Source of the DNA: Flavobacteriales bacterium
GTDB lineage: Bacteria; Bacteroidota; Bacteroidia; Flavobacteriales_D; Sanyastnellaceae
Direction of reading: 5' to 3'
NCBI GenBank assembly: GCA_020437755.1
Contig: JAGQVX010000006.1
Location: 1 to 54,627, forward strand
DNA length: 54,627 bases
How positions within the stretch are numbered: the first letter of the stretch is position 1; each line of letters opens with the position of its first letter. A program made the translations under genes and the position numbers. The notes under the pieces were generated by a model that made no database searches, was not told where the DNA came from, and saw only the letters and a list, made by a program, of their open reading frames with translations. Of this stretch, positions 7,808-15,704 are shown piece after piece.

Positions 7808-10546
7808 TCAATCGCCAACGTTAATTGTTTCCTGTTTCCAGGTTGTGGCGGTAATAGCTTTGTCGTTCTTAAAGTAGTACGTACCCGACTTGCTCACCAC
7901 CTTACGGTAGTGATCTACTTTGTTGCCGATTTTAACTGTACGTTCCATAACGATTTTGTTACCCAATTGGTAGGAGTTTTCACTCACACCTTCCGGAACA
8001 TCTTCAGCGCCTTCGGGCAAGATAAAATCATCAACATGCTTTGGCGAACCCGAATCCTTGTCAAAAAGATCCTTGCGCTTGTCGTAACGGGCGTTTTCTG
8101 CATTTTGCTCAGCTTGAGCCAAGAATTCCTGATTGTCATTCTTGGCCTTGTTGATTTGGTACATGCGGTCCTCTGTCAACGATTCTTTTCCTTCGCCGAT
8201 AGCGCTCAACTCTTCCTTAGCTTCCTCCGTGCGGTCAATGCTGCTCGCTCTACGGTCTACTGACGCCGAGATCACGTCTTTCTCTGCCTCAGTTACGGCT
8301 TCTTTACGATCAACGGCCTCATCCACATTTTCCAACCGTACCTCTTCTCCTCTGAACGCGGTTTGGTAGGAACCCTCTTTCTCTCGATTCACATCATACT
8401 CCTTGTCGGTGCGGAGTGCATCACCACGTTTCATGTACGACTCCTGACTGCTTTGAATATCCTTCTTTTTGCGGTCGATACGATCTTCATGTGCCAGTCG
8501 GTGAACATCATTTGCCGTAAGTGCAGCTTGAGTTTCTCCCAACTGATCCGCCTCTTCCTTATTTTGATTTCGGCTGTATGCCGAACCGGATATCCAGTCT
8601 TCGCTGTGTTGTTGATCGCGCTCCTTGATGGTGTCAATATCCCCCTGCTTTTCCTTTTGACGGTACTCTCCATCGCGGTAAATCGCAGTCATGTTGGTTT
8701 CGAGTTCGTCAAGACCTTGTTCGTTATTCTTACGGGTTGATTCAGCACTTTGATCCTTGTTGGCCAGGTACGCCATATGTTCTTCCTTTTCCTGCTGAAT
8801 TCTGTTGGCTTTTGCAGCCTCTTCACTCAAACGGGCGTCGCGGTAGTACTTTTCAACTTCATCCTCTTTTGCCGTGTCTACATTGTTCATCATGCGCGCA
8901 CGGCGTTCCTTTTCAGCTTCTTCATCACGTTCGCGTTCCTCAGCCAAACGACGCTGCTCAGCAAGTTCTTCTTCAATTCGACGCTGACGTTCTTCTTCAG
9001 CCAAACGTTCGCGCTCAGCTTTTTCGGCCGCGGCCTGTTCCTCTTGTTCGCGGAGTTTTTCGGCCAACTCGTCATCCTTCGCTTGCTGTTCCGCTTCATC
9101 CGCTTTGGCAAGGAGTTCATCGATGCGTGTAATACGACCTTTGGGATACTTTTCGTTGGGTTTGAGCTCAGATGCTGCGACATAATCAGCACGAGCCTCC
9201 GCCAGCTGCTCTCCGTCAAATTTGTCATTGGCACTATCGATCAACGCCTGATACTCCTTATCCAAGCGCGCCCGTTCTTCATCTTCCTGAGCCTTCAATC
9301 GATTGGCCTCGTCATTAGCAGCAAGCGAATCCAGGATATCATCAATTTCCTTGATTTTGTCCTTGGGCAGACGTTCATCGGGAAACAAATCACCTGCCTC
9401 CACATAATTGCGGCGGGCATCCTGATAATTTTCCGACTTCATATTCTTGGAGCCCAAGGCAACCAATTCATCGTACTTTTTCTTACGCTCGGCTTCTGCA
9501 AGCTCGGCTGAAAGCATGGCATCCAATAAGCGTTGGGCTTCCAGTTTCTGTTCGCGTGGATATTTTTCCCCCGGTTTGATTCCCGATGCTGCCTCGTATT
9601 TCTCAATTGAAAGCGCATAATCTTCATTCTTGAAGTACTTGTCGGCCTCATCAATGAGTTGGGTATACTGTTGGTTATCGGCATCTGCAGCAAGCGCGTC
9701 CTGCATGGCTTTGATCCGATCCTTTGGCAATTTCTCTCCCGGTTTAATATTCAAAGCGGCTTCAAAGCTGTCGATCGCATCCTGGTAGGACTTGTTTTTC
9801 GCATGCTTCTCTCCTTCATCCATATGACGGAGATACTCTGCCTCTTTCTCAGCCAGCGCATTTTGTTCATCCAACTTGGCTTGAGCCTCGGCGAGTTTTT
9901 TCTGTCCGGGCTCATCAGAAGGAATCAATCGCAATGCTTCTTCATACTTGGCAACTGCATCGGCGTACTTCGCCTGAGTCATTTTCTGATCTCCTTTCGC
10001 GATGAGTTCGTCAAATTCCTTCCTCAGCTTTTCCATCTCCTCTTCCAGTCCGGCGAGGCGCTCCAATTCAGCTTCAATTTCCTGGTTGATTCGTGCCGTG
10101 TAGTCAAAATCAAACTCAATAGAGTTCTTGATTGGATCAAAACTTGCCTTACCAATAGGCTTTGACAAGATGGACTCGTCAAAACCTTCAATAGTGTGGA
10201 AAAGCGTCATGTCCATATCCATGATGAATCCACCTGCGCGGTCTTCTTCAGGAATATTGCGCGTATCCAGTTGAACCGATTTTGCCAAATAATCGGCACT
10301 AGAAAACTTAATATTGTAATCAGATCCGAGTGGCAATTCGAATTTGTACTTACCGCTACTGCTCGTTGTAAACGTATCGAATACCGATCCGCCCTTATAA
10401 ACAGTAACCGTAACCTGCTCCATTTTTTTCATGGAGTCTTTGTCTTTGACGGCACCCTGAATGATCAAATCATCCTGACCGTGTACCAAAGCCACAGACA
10501 AAAAAACAAGCGCAGCAGAAAGTATGAGCTTGAGAAATTGCTTCAT
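7808..10546 (-). CDS. Periplasmic carboxypeptidase-regulatory-like/TPR-like/coiled-coil protein
   Basis: 912 residues. A signal peptide (1-23) is followed by a beta-sandwich like the carboxypeptidase-regulatory fold (about 28-110, I-I-Q-G-A-V-K-D-K...G-K-Y-K-F-E-L-P). Residues about 190-480 carry at least five units of ~60 residues with the pattern Y-x-x-A-x-x-x-Y-x-x-A-x-x-L-K-P-x-E-x-x-P-K, which are TPR-like helix pairs. A highly charged Glu/Arg/Lys coiled-coil stretch runs from about 480 to 825. The last ~80 residues form a separate conserved-looking domain rich in G-N-K-V and Y-x-K-V-V-S-K-x-G-x-Y-Y-F-K. No enzyme motif is present. A long periplasmic scaffold is the most likely role. It is divergent from the FAD oxidoreductase at 10615. 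Confidence 0.8.
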   Translation of the reverse strand: MKQFLKLILSAALVFLSVALVHGQDDLIIQGAVKDKDSMKKMEQVTVTVYKGGSVFDTFTTSSSGKYKFELPLGSDYNIKFSSADYLAKSVQLDTRNIPEEDRAGGFIMDMDMTLFHTIEGFDESILSKPIGKASFDPIKNSIEFDFDYTARINQEIEAELERLAGLEEEMEKLRKEFDELIAKGDQKMTQAKYADAVAKYEEALRLIPSDEPGQKKLAEAQAKLDEQNALAEKEAEYLRHMDEGEKHAKNKSYQDAIDSFEAALNIKPGEKLPKDRIKAMQDALAADADNQQYTQLIDEADKYFKNEDYALSIEKYEAASGIKPGEKYPREQKLEAQRLLDAMLSAELAEAERKKKYDELVALGSKNMKSENYQDARRNYVEAGDLFPDERLPKDKIKEIDDILDSLAANDEANRLKAQEDEERARLDKEYQALIDSANDKFDGEQLAEARADYVAASELKPNEKYPKGRITRIDELLAKADEAEQQAKDDELAEKLREQEEQAAAEKAERERLAEEERQRRIEEELAEQRRLAEERERDEEAEKERRARMMNNVDTAKEDEVEKYYRDARLSEEAAKANRIQQEKEEHMAYLANKDQSAESTRKNNEQGLDELETNMTAIYRDGEYRQKEKQGDIDTIKERDQQHSEDWISGSAYSRNQNKEEADQLGETQAALTANDVHRLAHEDRIDRKKKDIQSSQESYMKRGDALRTDKEYDVNREKEGSYQTAFRGEEVRLENVDEAVDRKEAVTEAEKDVISASVDRRASSIDRTEEAKEELSAIGEGKESLTEDRMYQINKAKNDNQEFLAQAEQNAENARYDKRKDLFDKDSGSPKHVDDFILPEGAEDVPEGVSENSYQLGNKIVMERTVKIGNKVDHYRKVVSKSGTYYFKNDKAITATTWKQETINVGD

Positions 10547-10614
10547 ATTTGAGGGTTCATCCTTAATTTTTCCTTGCAGTTGAAAGGATACACTTCTCCT
10601 TAAAACGTAAAAAT

Positions 10615-11751
10615 ATGAATTTTAGTTATTGGGAACGCGAGACACTCGTAGGAAATGTCGACATAGTTGTAGTAGGATCTGGTCTGGTAGGGCTCTTCAC
10701 AGCCCTTTTTCTCAAGCAAAAAAATCCCGCCATACGCGTTGTAGTAGCAGAACGCGGACCTTTTCCCCATGGAGCCAGTTCCCGTAATGCCGGTTTCGCC
10801 TGTTTCGGTAGTGTGAGCGAGTTGCTTGATGATTTCCGTTCGCGTCCCAGGAAAGAAGTGTTGCAACTGGTGGAAAGGCGCTATGCCGGACTGCAAAAAC
10901 TCAGAGCCACGCTCGGCGATGCAAAAATCGGATTTGAATCGTGCGGTGGGACTGAATTGTTCGAAGCCACTGAATCCGACATGAAGGAAGCGTGCATGGA
11001 GGAACTACCTCAACTGAACAACGACTTACAAGACATGCTCGGTATTCGTCCGTTTAGGGAGGATCAGGCATTCGCCAAATTTTCGGGTGGCCGGTTTACC
11101 CACGCGATTCACAATAACGCCGAGGGCGCGGTTCACACGGGAAAAATGGTACGTGCGCTCCTTGACCAATGCAGGGATGCCGGAATCGAATTGTGGAATG
11201 GAATTGAAATCGAAGCCATTGAACATTTGCCGAATGGCGCCTCTTTGAAAACCTCCATGGGAAACATTCAATGCCAACAAGTTGCGGTTTGCACCAATGG
11301 ATTTGCCCGCTCCTTACTGCCCCATCTGAACGTGACGCCGGCGCGCAACCAGGTGATTGTTACCTCTTCTATTCCCCACATGCCCTTGCATGGCACTTAC
11401 CATGTGAAGGAGGGTTACATTTATTTCCGCAACGTGGGTGACCGACTGCTGTTGGGAGGTTTTAGGCACCTGTACCGCAAGGAAGAAGAAACGACAGATA
11501 TGGGCTTACTTCCGGAAGTTCAGCAGACCCTTGAAGACTACGCACGCAACCAATTGCTGCCCGGAGTTCCATTTGAAATCGATTATCGCTGGGCAGGCAT
11601 TATGGGTGTAGGCCCCACAAAATCCTACATCTGCGAAGCCGTGCATTCACACGTATTTTGTGGTGTGCGCATGGGTGGAATGGGGGTAGCCCTCTCCCCT
11701 ATCATTGCGGAAGAGCTAAGCGAACTCATGATGCAACACCGCAATTCATGA
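10615..11751 (+). CDS. FAD-dependent amino-acid oxidase-type oxidoreductase (DAO family)
   Basis: 378 residues. The N-terminus has the dinucleotide-binding motif V-V-V-G-S-G-L-V-G-L-F-T-A-L at about residues 19-32 and then S-S-R-N-A-G-F, the usual DAO-family flavin contact region. The C-terminus ends in W-A-G-I-M-G-V-G-P...G-V-R-M-G-G-M-G-V-A-L-S-P, also typical. The family oxidises the C-N bond of amino acids or secondary amines. The substrate is not evident; glycine oxidase-like or gamma-glutamylputrescine oxidase-like activity is possible. No signal peptide is visible, so it is cytoplasmic. It contains one exact (11224) and one near-exact (11069) copy of the dispersed element. Confidence 0.85.
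   Translation: MNFSYWERETLVGNVDIVVVGSGLVGLFTALFLKQKNPAIRVVVAERGPFPHGASSRNAGFACFGSVSELLDDFRSRPRKEVLQLVERRYAGLQKLRATLGDAKIGFESCGGTELFEATESDMKEACMEELPQLNNDLQDMLGIRPFREDQAFAKFSGGRFTHAIHNNAEGAVHTGKMVRALLDQCRDAGIELWNGIEIEAIEHLPNGASLKTSMGNIQCQQVAVCTNGFARSLLPHLNVTPARNQVIVTSSIPHMPLHGTYHVKEGYIYFRNVGDRLLLGGFRHLYRKEEETTDMGLLPEVQQTLEDYARNQLLPGVPFEIDYRWAGIMGVGPTKSYICEAVHSHVFCGVRMGGMGVALSPIIAEELSELMMQHRNS
11067..11081 (+). repeat. Dispersed element, one mismatch (in FAD oxidoreductase)
   Basis: GGCATTCGCCAAATT. Only the last base differs from the consensus; encodes A-F-A-K. Confidence 0.5.
11224..11238 (-). repeat. Dispersed element, GCC/GGC form (in FAD oxidoreductase)
   Basis: CATTTGCCGAATGGC, exact, within E-H-L-P-N-G-A, a loop-like part of the protein. 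Confidence 0.75.
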
Positions 11752-11856
11752 TTTGTCCCTTCTTTATCTTAAGCAAAGCTATCATGTGACCTGTGCATGG
11801 GCGCGTTGTAACCTTTTTTGTATCAATGGCGTAATGGTGCTCTAGAAAACAACACT

Positions 11857-13974
11857 ATGCTTCGCGCTCTGTACACTTTTACGGTCTTCTTTGTGGTGGC
11901 TATGGTTAGCCAGGCACAGCAAGTGGATTCGGTGCTTACGCCGAGCCCCGTTCAGGAAGAACCCGATTTTTATGTTCCTCCAGTTAAACTTAAACCACGC
12001 TTAGGATTGGGAGTAGGCACGTTCTACTACCTTGGAGAAGTAGGTAGGGATAACGGCGGATACAACCTGGGAACTGCCGGCGCCGCCTGGCGTCTCAGCG
12101 TGACCAACGAAGTGACCTCCTACCTGGATGTGCGCTTCTATAGTCTGTTTGGCAGTTTTGAGGTGAACGAATACACCAATCCACGCCATTTGAATTTCCG
12201 CACGGAAATGCGCACCCTGGGTGCCAATGTGGAATACAATTTCTCGAATTTCATTCCCACCCGAACTCGCATTCAACCATTCATTACCGTAGGTATTGAA
12301 GGATTTGAATTCTTGTCCAAGACCGATTTAAGAGATGCCAATGGCACGATGTACTGCTACTGGTCGGACGGTACCATACGCGACCTTCCCGAGGATCACA
12401 AAGATGCCGAGTATGCCAATTTGTTGTCGCGGGATTATGTGTATGAAACCGACTTGCGTGATTTGGATCTCGACGGATTGGGAAAATACCAGGACCGTTC
12501 CTGGGCAGTACCTGTAGGATTCGGAGCTCAGATGCTCCTTACCGATCGGTTCAAGCTGCGCTTTGGAACCGAGATGCACTTCACGTTTACCGATTTGATT
12601 GATAACGTATCTGATGCCGGACAAGGTGTACGACTTGGTGATTCCCGAAACGACCGCTTTTTGTTCACATCGGCAACACTGACTTATGATCTGAACATCA
12701 CTCCGAAACCCGTGCCACAAAATGTTCCGCTGCGCATGATGAATGACGATGGCGAATGGGAAACCATTGTAATCAATGATGATGGCGATGGAGATGGAGT
12801 CAATGACTTTATTGATAAGGAAACCAACACACCCGAAGGTGTCGAAGTCGATGCAGACGGAGTAGCCCTGGACAGCGATGGAGACGGAGTTCCCGACTAC
12901 GCAGATGCTGAGCCCAATACAGCTCCCGGAGCATGGGTCAACAGCGATGGAGAGACTATTTCGGACGAAACATTTGAGCACAAGTACCTGATGTGGACCG
13001 ATAGCATTCCGTGGGAAACCACTGCCTGGACTGAAGACTACGCCAAGATCGAATCCGATCCGGCACACTGGTCAAACAGTTACAGCGTAAAGGTGAGCAC
13101 GGGAGGTGAAGGACTCACCCAAGCAGAAATTAACCTGTTGCTTTCATACAAAGATGTGAAAAGCTTCAAACAGGGTGATGAGAGTGTTTACCTGATTGGT
13201 GAATACAACAACCTGCCTGATGCAGTTCAGCGTCAAATGGATCTGGAAGATCAGGGGATTCAGGGTGATGTAGCCAAGCAAGTGGACACCGGATATGTGG
13301 ACATGACCGCTGAAGCGGCACAAATACGCCAAGGCATGGAAGCCAATCGTGCAGAGCCCGCTGAGCATTCAGACGATGTGACCTTCAGGGTACAGATCGG
13401 TGCGTTCCGCTACGCTTTGTCGGACAATATTTTCTCCGACATCAATGACCTTGTGGTGGTGCACGGACAAGACGGACTCACACGCTACATGACCGGCAGT
13501 TACACCGACATGAGTTCGGCTGCTGACCGAAAGATTGAACTTTTGCTCGCCGGATTTGAAGGAGCATTCATCACAGCTTACCGTTCAGGAGATCGAATTA
13601 CATTGAATGATGCCGGTATGAATGTAGTGGAAGGAGCGCGTGACATTACCTACGATGAAGTGAATCACTCCATCAACACCGACCGCATTTCATTTACCAT
13701 ACTGCTGGGAGAATTTAGCGAACAGTTGCCCACTGAAACGCTGGACGCCTATTTGGAACTCGGACATGTTAAGCCGGAGCGCAATGCCGATGGCACCACA
13801 CGGTACACCTTTGGCACCTTCAATTCAGTTGAAGAAGCTGAACGAGCGCTGGAAGATGTTCATGCACGAGGAATGGCAGGTGCTCAAGCACAAGGATTCT
13901 TTGAAGGAAAGATTCTTTCACTGGAAGAAGCCAAACGAATTATTGAAAACGACCAGGTCGAACAGACCGATTGA
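11857..13974 (+). CDS. Outer-membrane barrel, TSP3 calcium repeats and three SPOR-like domains
   Basis: 705 residues from the ATG at 11857; an upstream TTG is in frame but lies before the signal peptide (residues 1-20, ending S-Q-A-Q). Residues about 35-285 alternate polar and apolar residues like an outer-membrane beta-barrel. Residues about 305-360 hold thrombospondin type 3-like calcium loops (D-D-G-D-G-D-G-V-N-D-F, then D-S-D-G-D-G-V-P-D-Y). Three ~75-residue SPOR-like units follow near 408-475, 508-585 and 611-695; the second begins F-R-V-Q-I-G-A-F-R. SPOR domains bind glycan strands lacking stem peptides, so the protein may tie the outer membrane to peptidoglycan, replacing the usual OmpA domain. 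It is convergent with the next gene, 12 bases apart, with no clear terminator between. Confidence 0.8.
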   Translation: MLRALYTFTVFFVVAMVSQAQQVDSVLTPSPVQEEPDFYVPPVKLKPRLGLGVGTFYYLGEVGRDNGGYNLGTAGAAWRLSVTNEVTSYLDVRFYSLFGSFEVNEYTNPRHLNFRTEMRTLGANVEYNFSNFIPTRTRIQPFITVGIEGFEFLSKTDLRDANGTMYCYWSDGTIRDLPEDHKDAEYANLLSRDYVYETDLRDLDLDGLGKYQDRSWAVPVGFGAQMLLTDRFKLRFGTEMHFTFTDLIDNVSDAGQGVRLGDSRNDRFLFTSATLTYDLNITPKPVPQNVPLRMMNDDGEWETIVINDDGDGDGVNDFIDKETNTPEGVEVDADGVALDSDGDGVPDYADAEPNTAPGAWVNSDGETISDETFEHKYLMWTDSIPWETTAWTEDYAKIESDPAHWSNSYSVKVSTGGEGLTQAEINLLLSYKDVKSFKQGDESVYLIGEYNNLPDAVQRQMDLEDQGIQGDVAKQVDTGYVDMTAEAAQIRQGMEANRAEPAEHSDDVTFRVQIGAFRYALSDNIFSDINDLVVVHGQDGLTRYMTGSYTDMSSAADRKIELLLAGFEGAFITAYRSGDRITLNDAGMNVVEGARDITYDEVNHSINTDRISFTILLGEFSEQLPTETLDAYLELGHVKPERNADGTTRYTFGTFNSVEEAERALEDVHARGMAGAQAQGFFEGKILSLEEAKRIIENDQVEQTD

Positions 13975-13986
13975 TACTCCTTAACA

Positions 13987-15552
13987 CTAAACCAAACCGG
14001 TAGCGCGCATCTGCTCATGGCATTTGCGCGCTATTTTTTCTCCGTCCATTGCAGCACTGATGATACCTCCTGCATAGCCGGCACCTTCTCCGCAGGGGAA
14101 GAGTCCTGCTACCTCGGGGTGTTGCAGGGATTCGGGATCGCGTGGAATACGAACCGGGCAGGAAGTCCGGGACTCCGGGGCCACTACCAAGGCATTATTG
14201 GATAAGAATCCATTCATCTTTCCTCCGAAATCGCGCAGGCCTTGTTGCAGGGCTTTCACCACAAACAAGGGAAGTACTTGATCGAGACGTGCAGGCTTGA
14301 TGCCGGGGCGGTAGGAACATTCGGGGAGCGAGGGCGAGTCCTTACCTTCAACGAAGTCCAGGACTCGTTGTGCGGGGGCAAACTGGGTGCCACCGGCGAT
14401 TTCACAGCAAGCTTGTTCAACTGCCGATTGGAAGGCGATGCCCGCCAGCGGACCGTGATGGTGGAACTCGGGGATGTCTTCCCAGCGGATTTCGGTGACG
14501 ATACCTGAATTGGCGAATGGGTTGTTGCGTTTTGAGGGGGACCAGCCATTGGTCACCACTTCACCATCGGCAGTGGCGCAGGGAGCAATGACCCCACCGG
14601 GACACATGCAAAAGGAATACACTCCCCGGTCATGAGTTTGATGCACCAGTTTGTAGGAGGCGGGAGGCAAAAATTCATCGCGAACTTCACAATGATACTG
14701 CACGCGATCTACAACGCGCTGATCGTGTTCAATGCGCACTCCAAGGGCGAATGGTTTGAACTCCAGGCTCACATTTCCGGCATGAAGCATTTCGAAAATA
14801 TCACGCGCACTATGTCCGGTAGCCAGCACTACCCTCTCGAATGACCTAACCTCCCCACCTAGCTTAATGCCTTTAAGTTGGCCATTCTCTACAATCAGAT
14901 CCGTAACCCGTGCATTGAAGTTGACCTCTCCCCCATATTGCACAATGGTATTGCGCATATTCTCAATGATTCCGGGGAGCTTGTTGGTTCCAATATGTGG
15001 GTGCGCATCTACCAAAATATCCGGATCAGCGCCGTGGTACACCAGGGTTTCCATGGCGTACTGGATATCCCCTCTTTTCTTGGAACGCGTGTACAGTTTA
15101 CCGTCTGAATAGGTTCCGGCCCCACCCTCACCAAAGCAGTAATTCGAATCCGGATTCACCCCTTCGTTTCGCGTAATGCGCACGAGATCTCTACGGCGAT
15201 CGCGCACGGTTTTTCCACGCTCAAACAGCACCGGACGGATTCCCAACTCAAGCAGTGACAGTGCTGTGTACAATCCGGCCGGACCCATACCGATGATGGC
15301 TACTTCTGGAGCATTGTTCACTTGCAAATAGGTGCGTTGTATCGTTTCCCGAGGAGCTTTTTGGTTGTAGAACAGCTCAATACGCAAGCGCATGCGCACG
15401 GGAGTTTTTCGAGCATCTATAGAGCGCCTGTCCACGCGGAAATCTGTAAAATTCCGATGGTTACCCTTGAGTTTACGGCGCAGGTAGTCTTCGAGCAAGG
15501 CACTTTCGGCCGCAACGTTGGGGGGTACATAGATATCCACGAATGCTGTCAC
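13987..15552 (-). CDS. Uncharacterised FAD-dependent dehydrogenase (COG2509 family)
   Basis: 521 residues, starting at a GTG (15550-15552); no ATG occurs near the conserved N-terminus. An N-terminal ~80-residue domain (V-D-I-Y-V-P-P...) precedes the flavin motif I-I-G-M-G-P-A-G-L-Y-T-A-L near residue 88. The F-G-E-G-G-A-G-T-Y-S-D-G-K-L-Y-T-R block and the C-terminal G-A-G-Y-A-G-G-I-I-S-A-A-M-D-G are hallmarks of this widespread family, whose reaction is unknown. A TAATTTTG box sits only four bases upstream of the GTG, which suggests a leaderless or nearly leaderless message. Confidence 0.88.
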   Translation of the reverse strand: MTAFVDIYVPPNVAAESALLEDYLRRKLKGNHRNFTDFRVDRRSIDARKTPVRMRLRIELFYNQKAPRETIQRTYLQVNNAPEVAIIGMGPAGLYTALSLLELGIRPVLFERGKTVRDRRRDLVRITRNEGVNPDSNYCFGEGGAGTYSDGKLYTRSKKRGDIQYAMETLVYHGADPDILVDAHPHIGTNKLPGIIENMRNTIVQYGGEVNFNARVTDLIVENGQLKGIKLGGEVRSFERVVLATGHSARDIFEMLHAGNVSLEFKPFALGVRIEHDQRVVDRVQYHCEVRDEFLPPASYKLVHQTHDRGVYSFCMCPGGVIAPCATADGEVVTNGWSPSKRNNPFANSGIVTEIRWEDIPEFHHHGPLAGIAFQSAVEQACCEIAGGTQFAPAQRVLDFVEGKDSPSLPECSYRPGIKPARLDQVLPLFVVKALQQGLRDFGGKMNGFLSNNALVVAPESRTSCPVRIPRDPESLQHPEVAGLFPCGEGAGYAGGIISAAMDGEKIARKCHEQMRATGLV

Positions 15553-15556
15553 GCGG

Positions 15557-15564
15557 CAAAATTA
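15557..15564 (-). promoter_or_regulatory. Bacteroidota -7 box (TAATTTTG) for the COG2509 gene
   Basis: The minus strand reads TAATTTTGCCGC directly before the GTG start at 15552, a full match to the TAnnTTTG box used by the Bacteroidota primary sigma factor. With the usual spacing, transcription would start at or within a few bases of the start codon. No convincing -33 TTG was found. Confidence 0.45.
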
Positions 15565-15606
15565 GGCTTTCGAGCGAAAGTTCAATCCCCGGAGTAGGTG
15601 GATTTC

Positions 15607-15621
15607 CATTTGGCGAATGCC
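15607..15621 (-). repeat. Dispersed element, GGC/GCC form (intergenic)
   Basis: CATTTGGCGAATGCC, exact, between the divergent COG2509 and 2-oxoacid dehydrogenase genes, upstream of both. Confidence 0.85.
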
Positions 15622-15678
15622 TGAAACTTGTGACAAGGAATAAAGCCCTTCAAAGCGCCGACCGCCAGTGAATAGTTG

Positions 15679-15686
15679 TATTTTTG
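15679..15686 (+). promoter_or_regulatory. Bacteroidota -7 box (TATTTTTG) for the 2-oxoacid dehydrogenase
   Basis: TATTTTTG matches TAnnTTTG exactly and is followed by CGCCCCA, the same run that follows the box of the S9 peptidase gene. It lies 19 bases before the ATG at 15705 and overlaps the TTG at 15684, which supports ATG 15705 as the true start. Confidence 0.5.
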
Positions 15687-15704
15687 CGCCCCAGGAAAAA
15701 CGAC

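Noticed and set aside
8750..9511. 253-codon plus-strand ORF opposite the coiled-coil gene
   Set aside because: It is the shadow of a Glu/Lys/Arg-rich coiled coil read on the other strand, giving a Phe/Leu-rich product. The minus-strand gene is continuous with a signal peptide and ordered domains.
12328..13068. 246-codon minus-strand ORF opposite the barrel/SPOR gene
   Set aside because: It mirrors the Asp/Gly-rich TSP3 region; no start context and no recognisable protein features.
15130..15160. TTCGAATCC-like stretch suggesting a tRNA T-arm
   Set aside because: It lies inside the COG2509 coding frame and no cloverleaf could be drawn around it.
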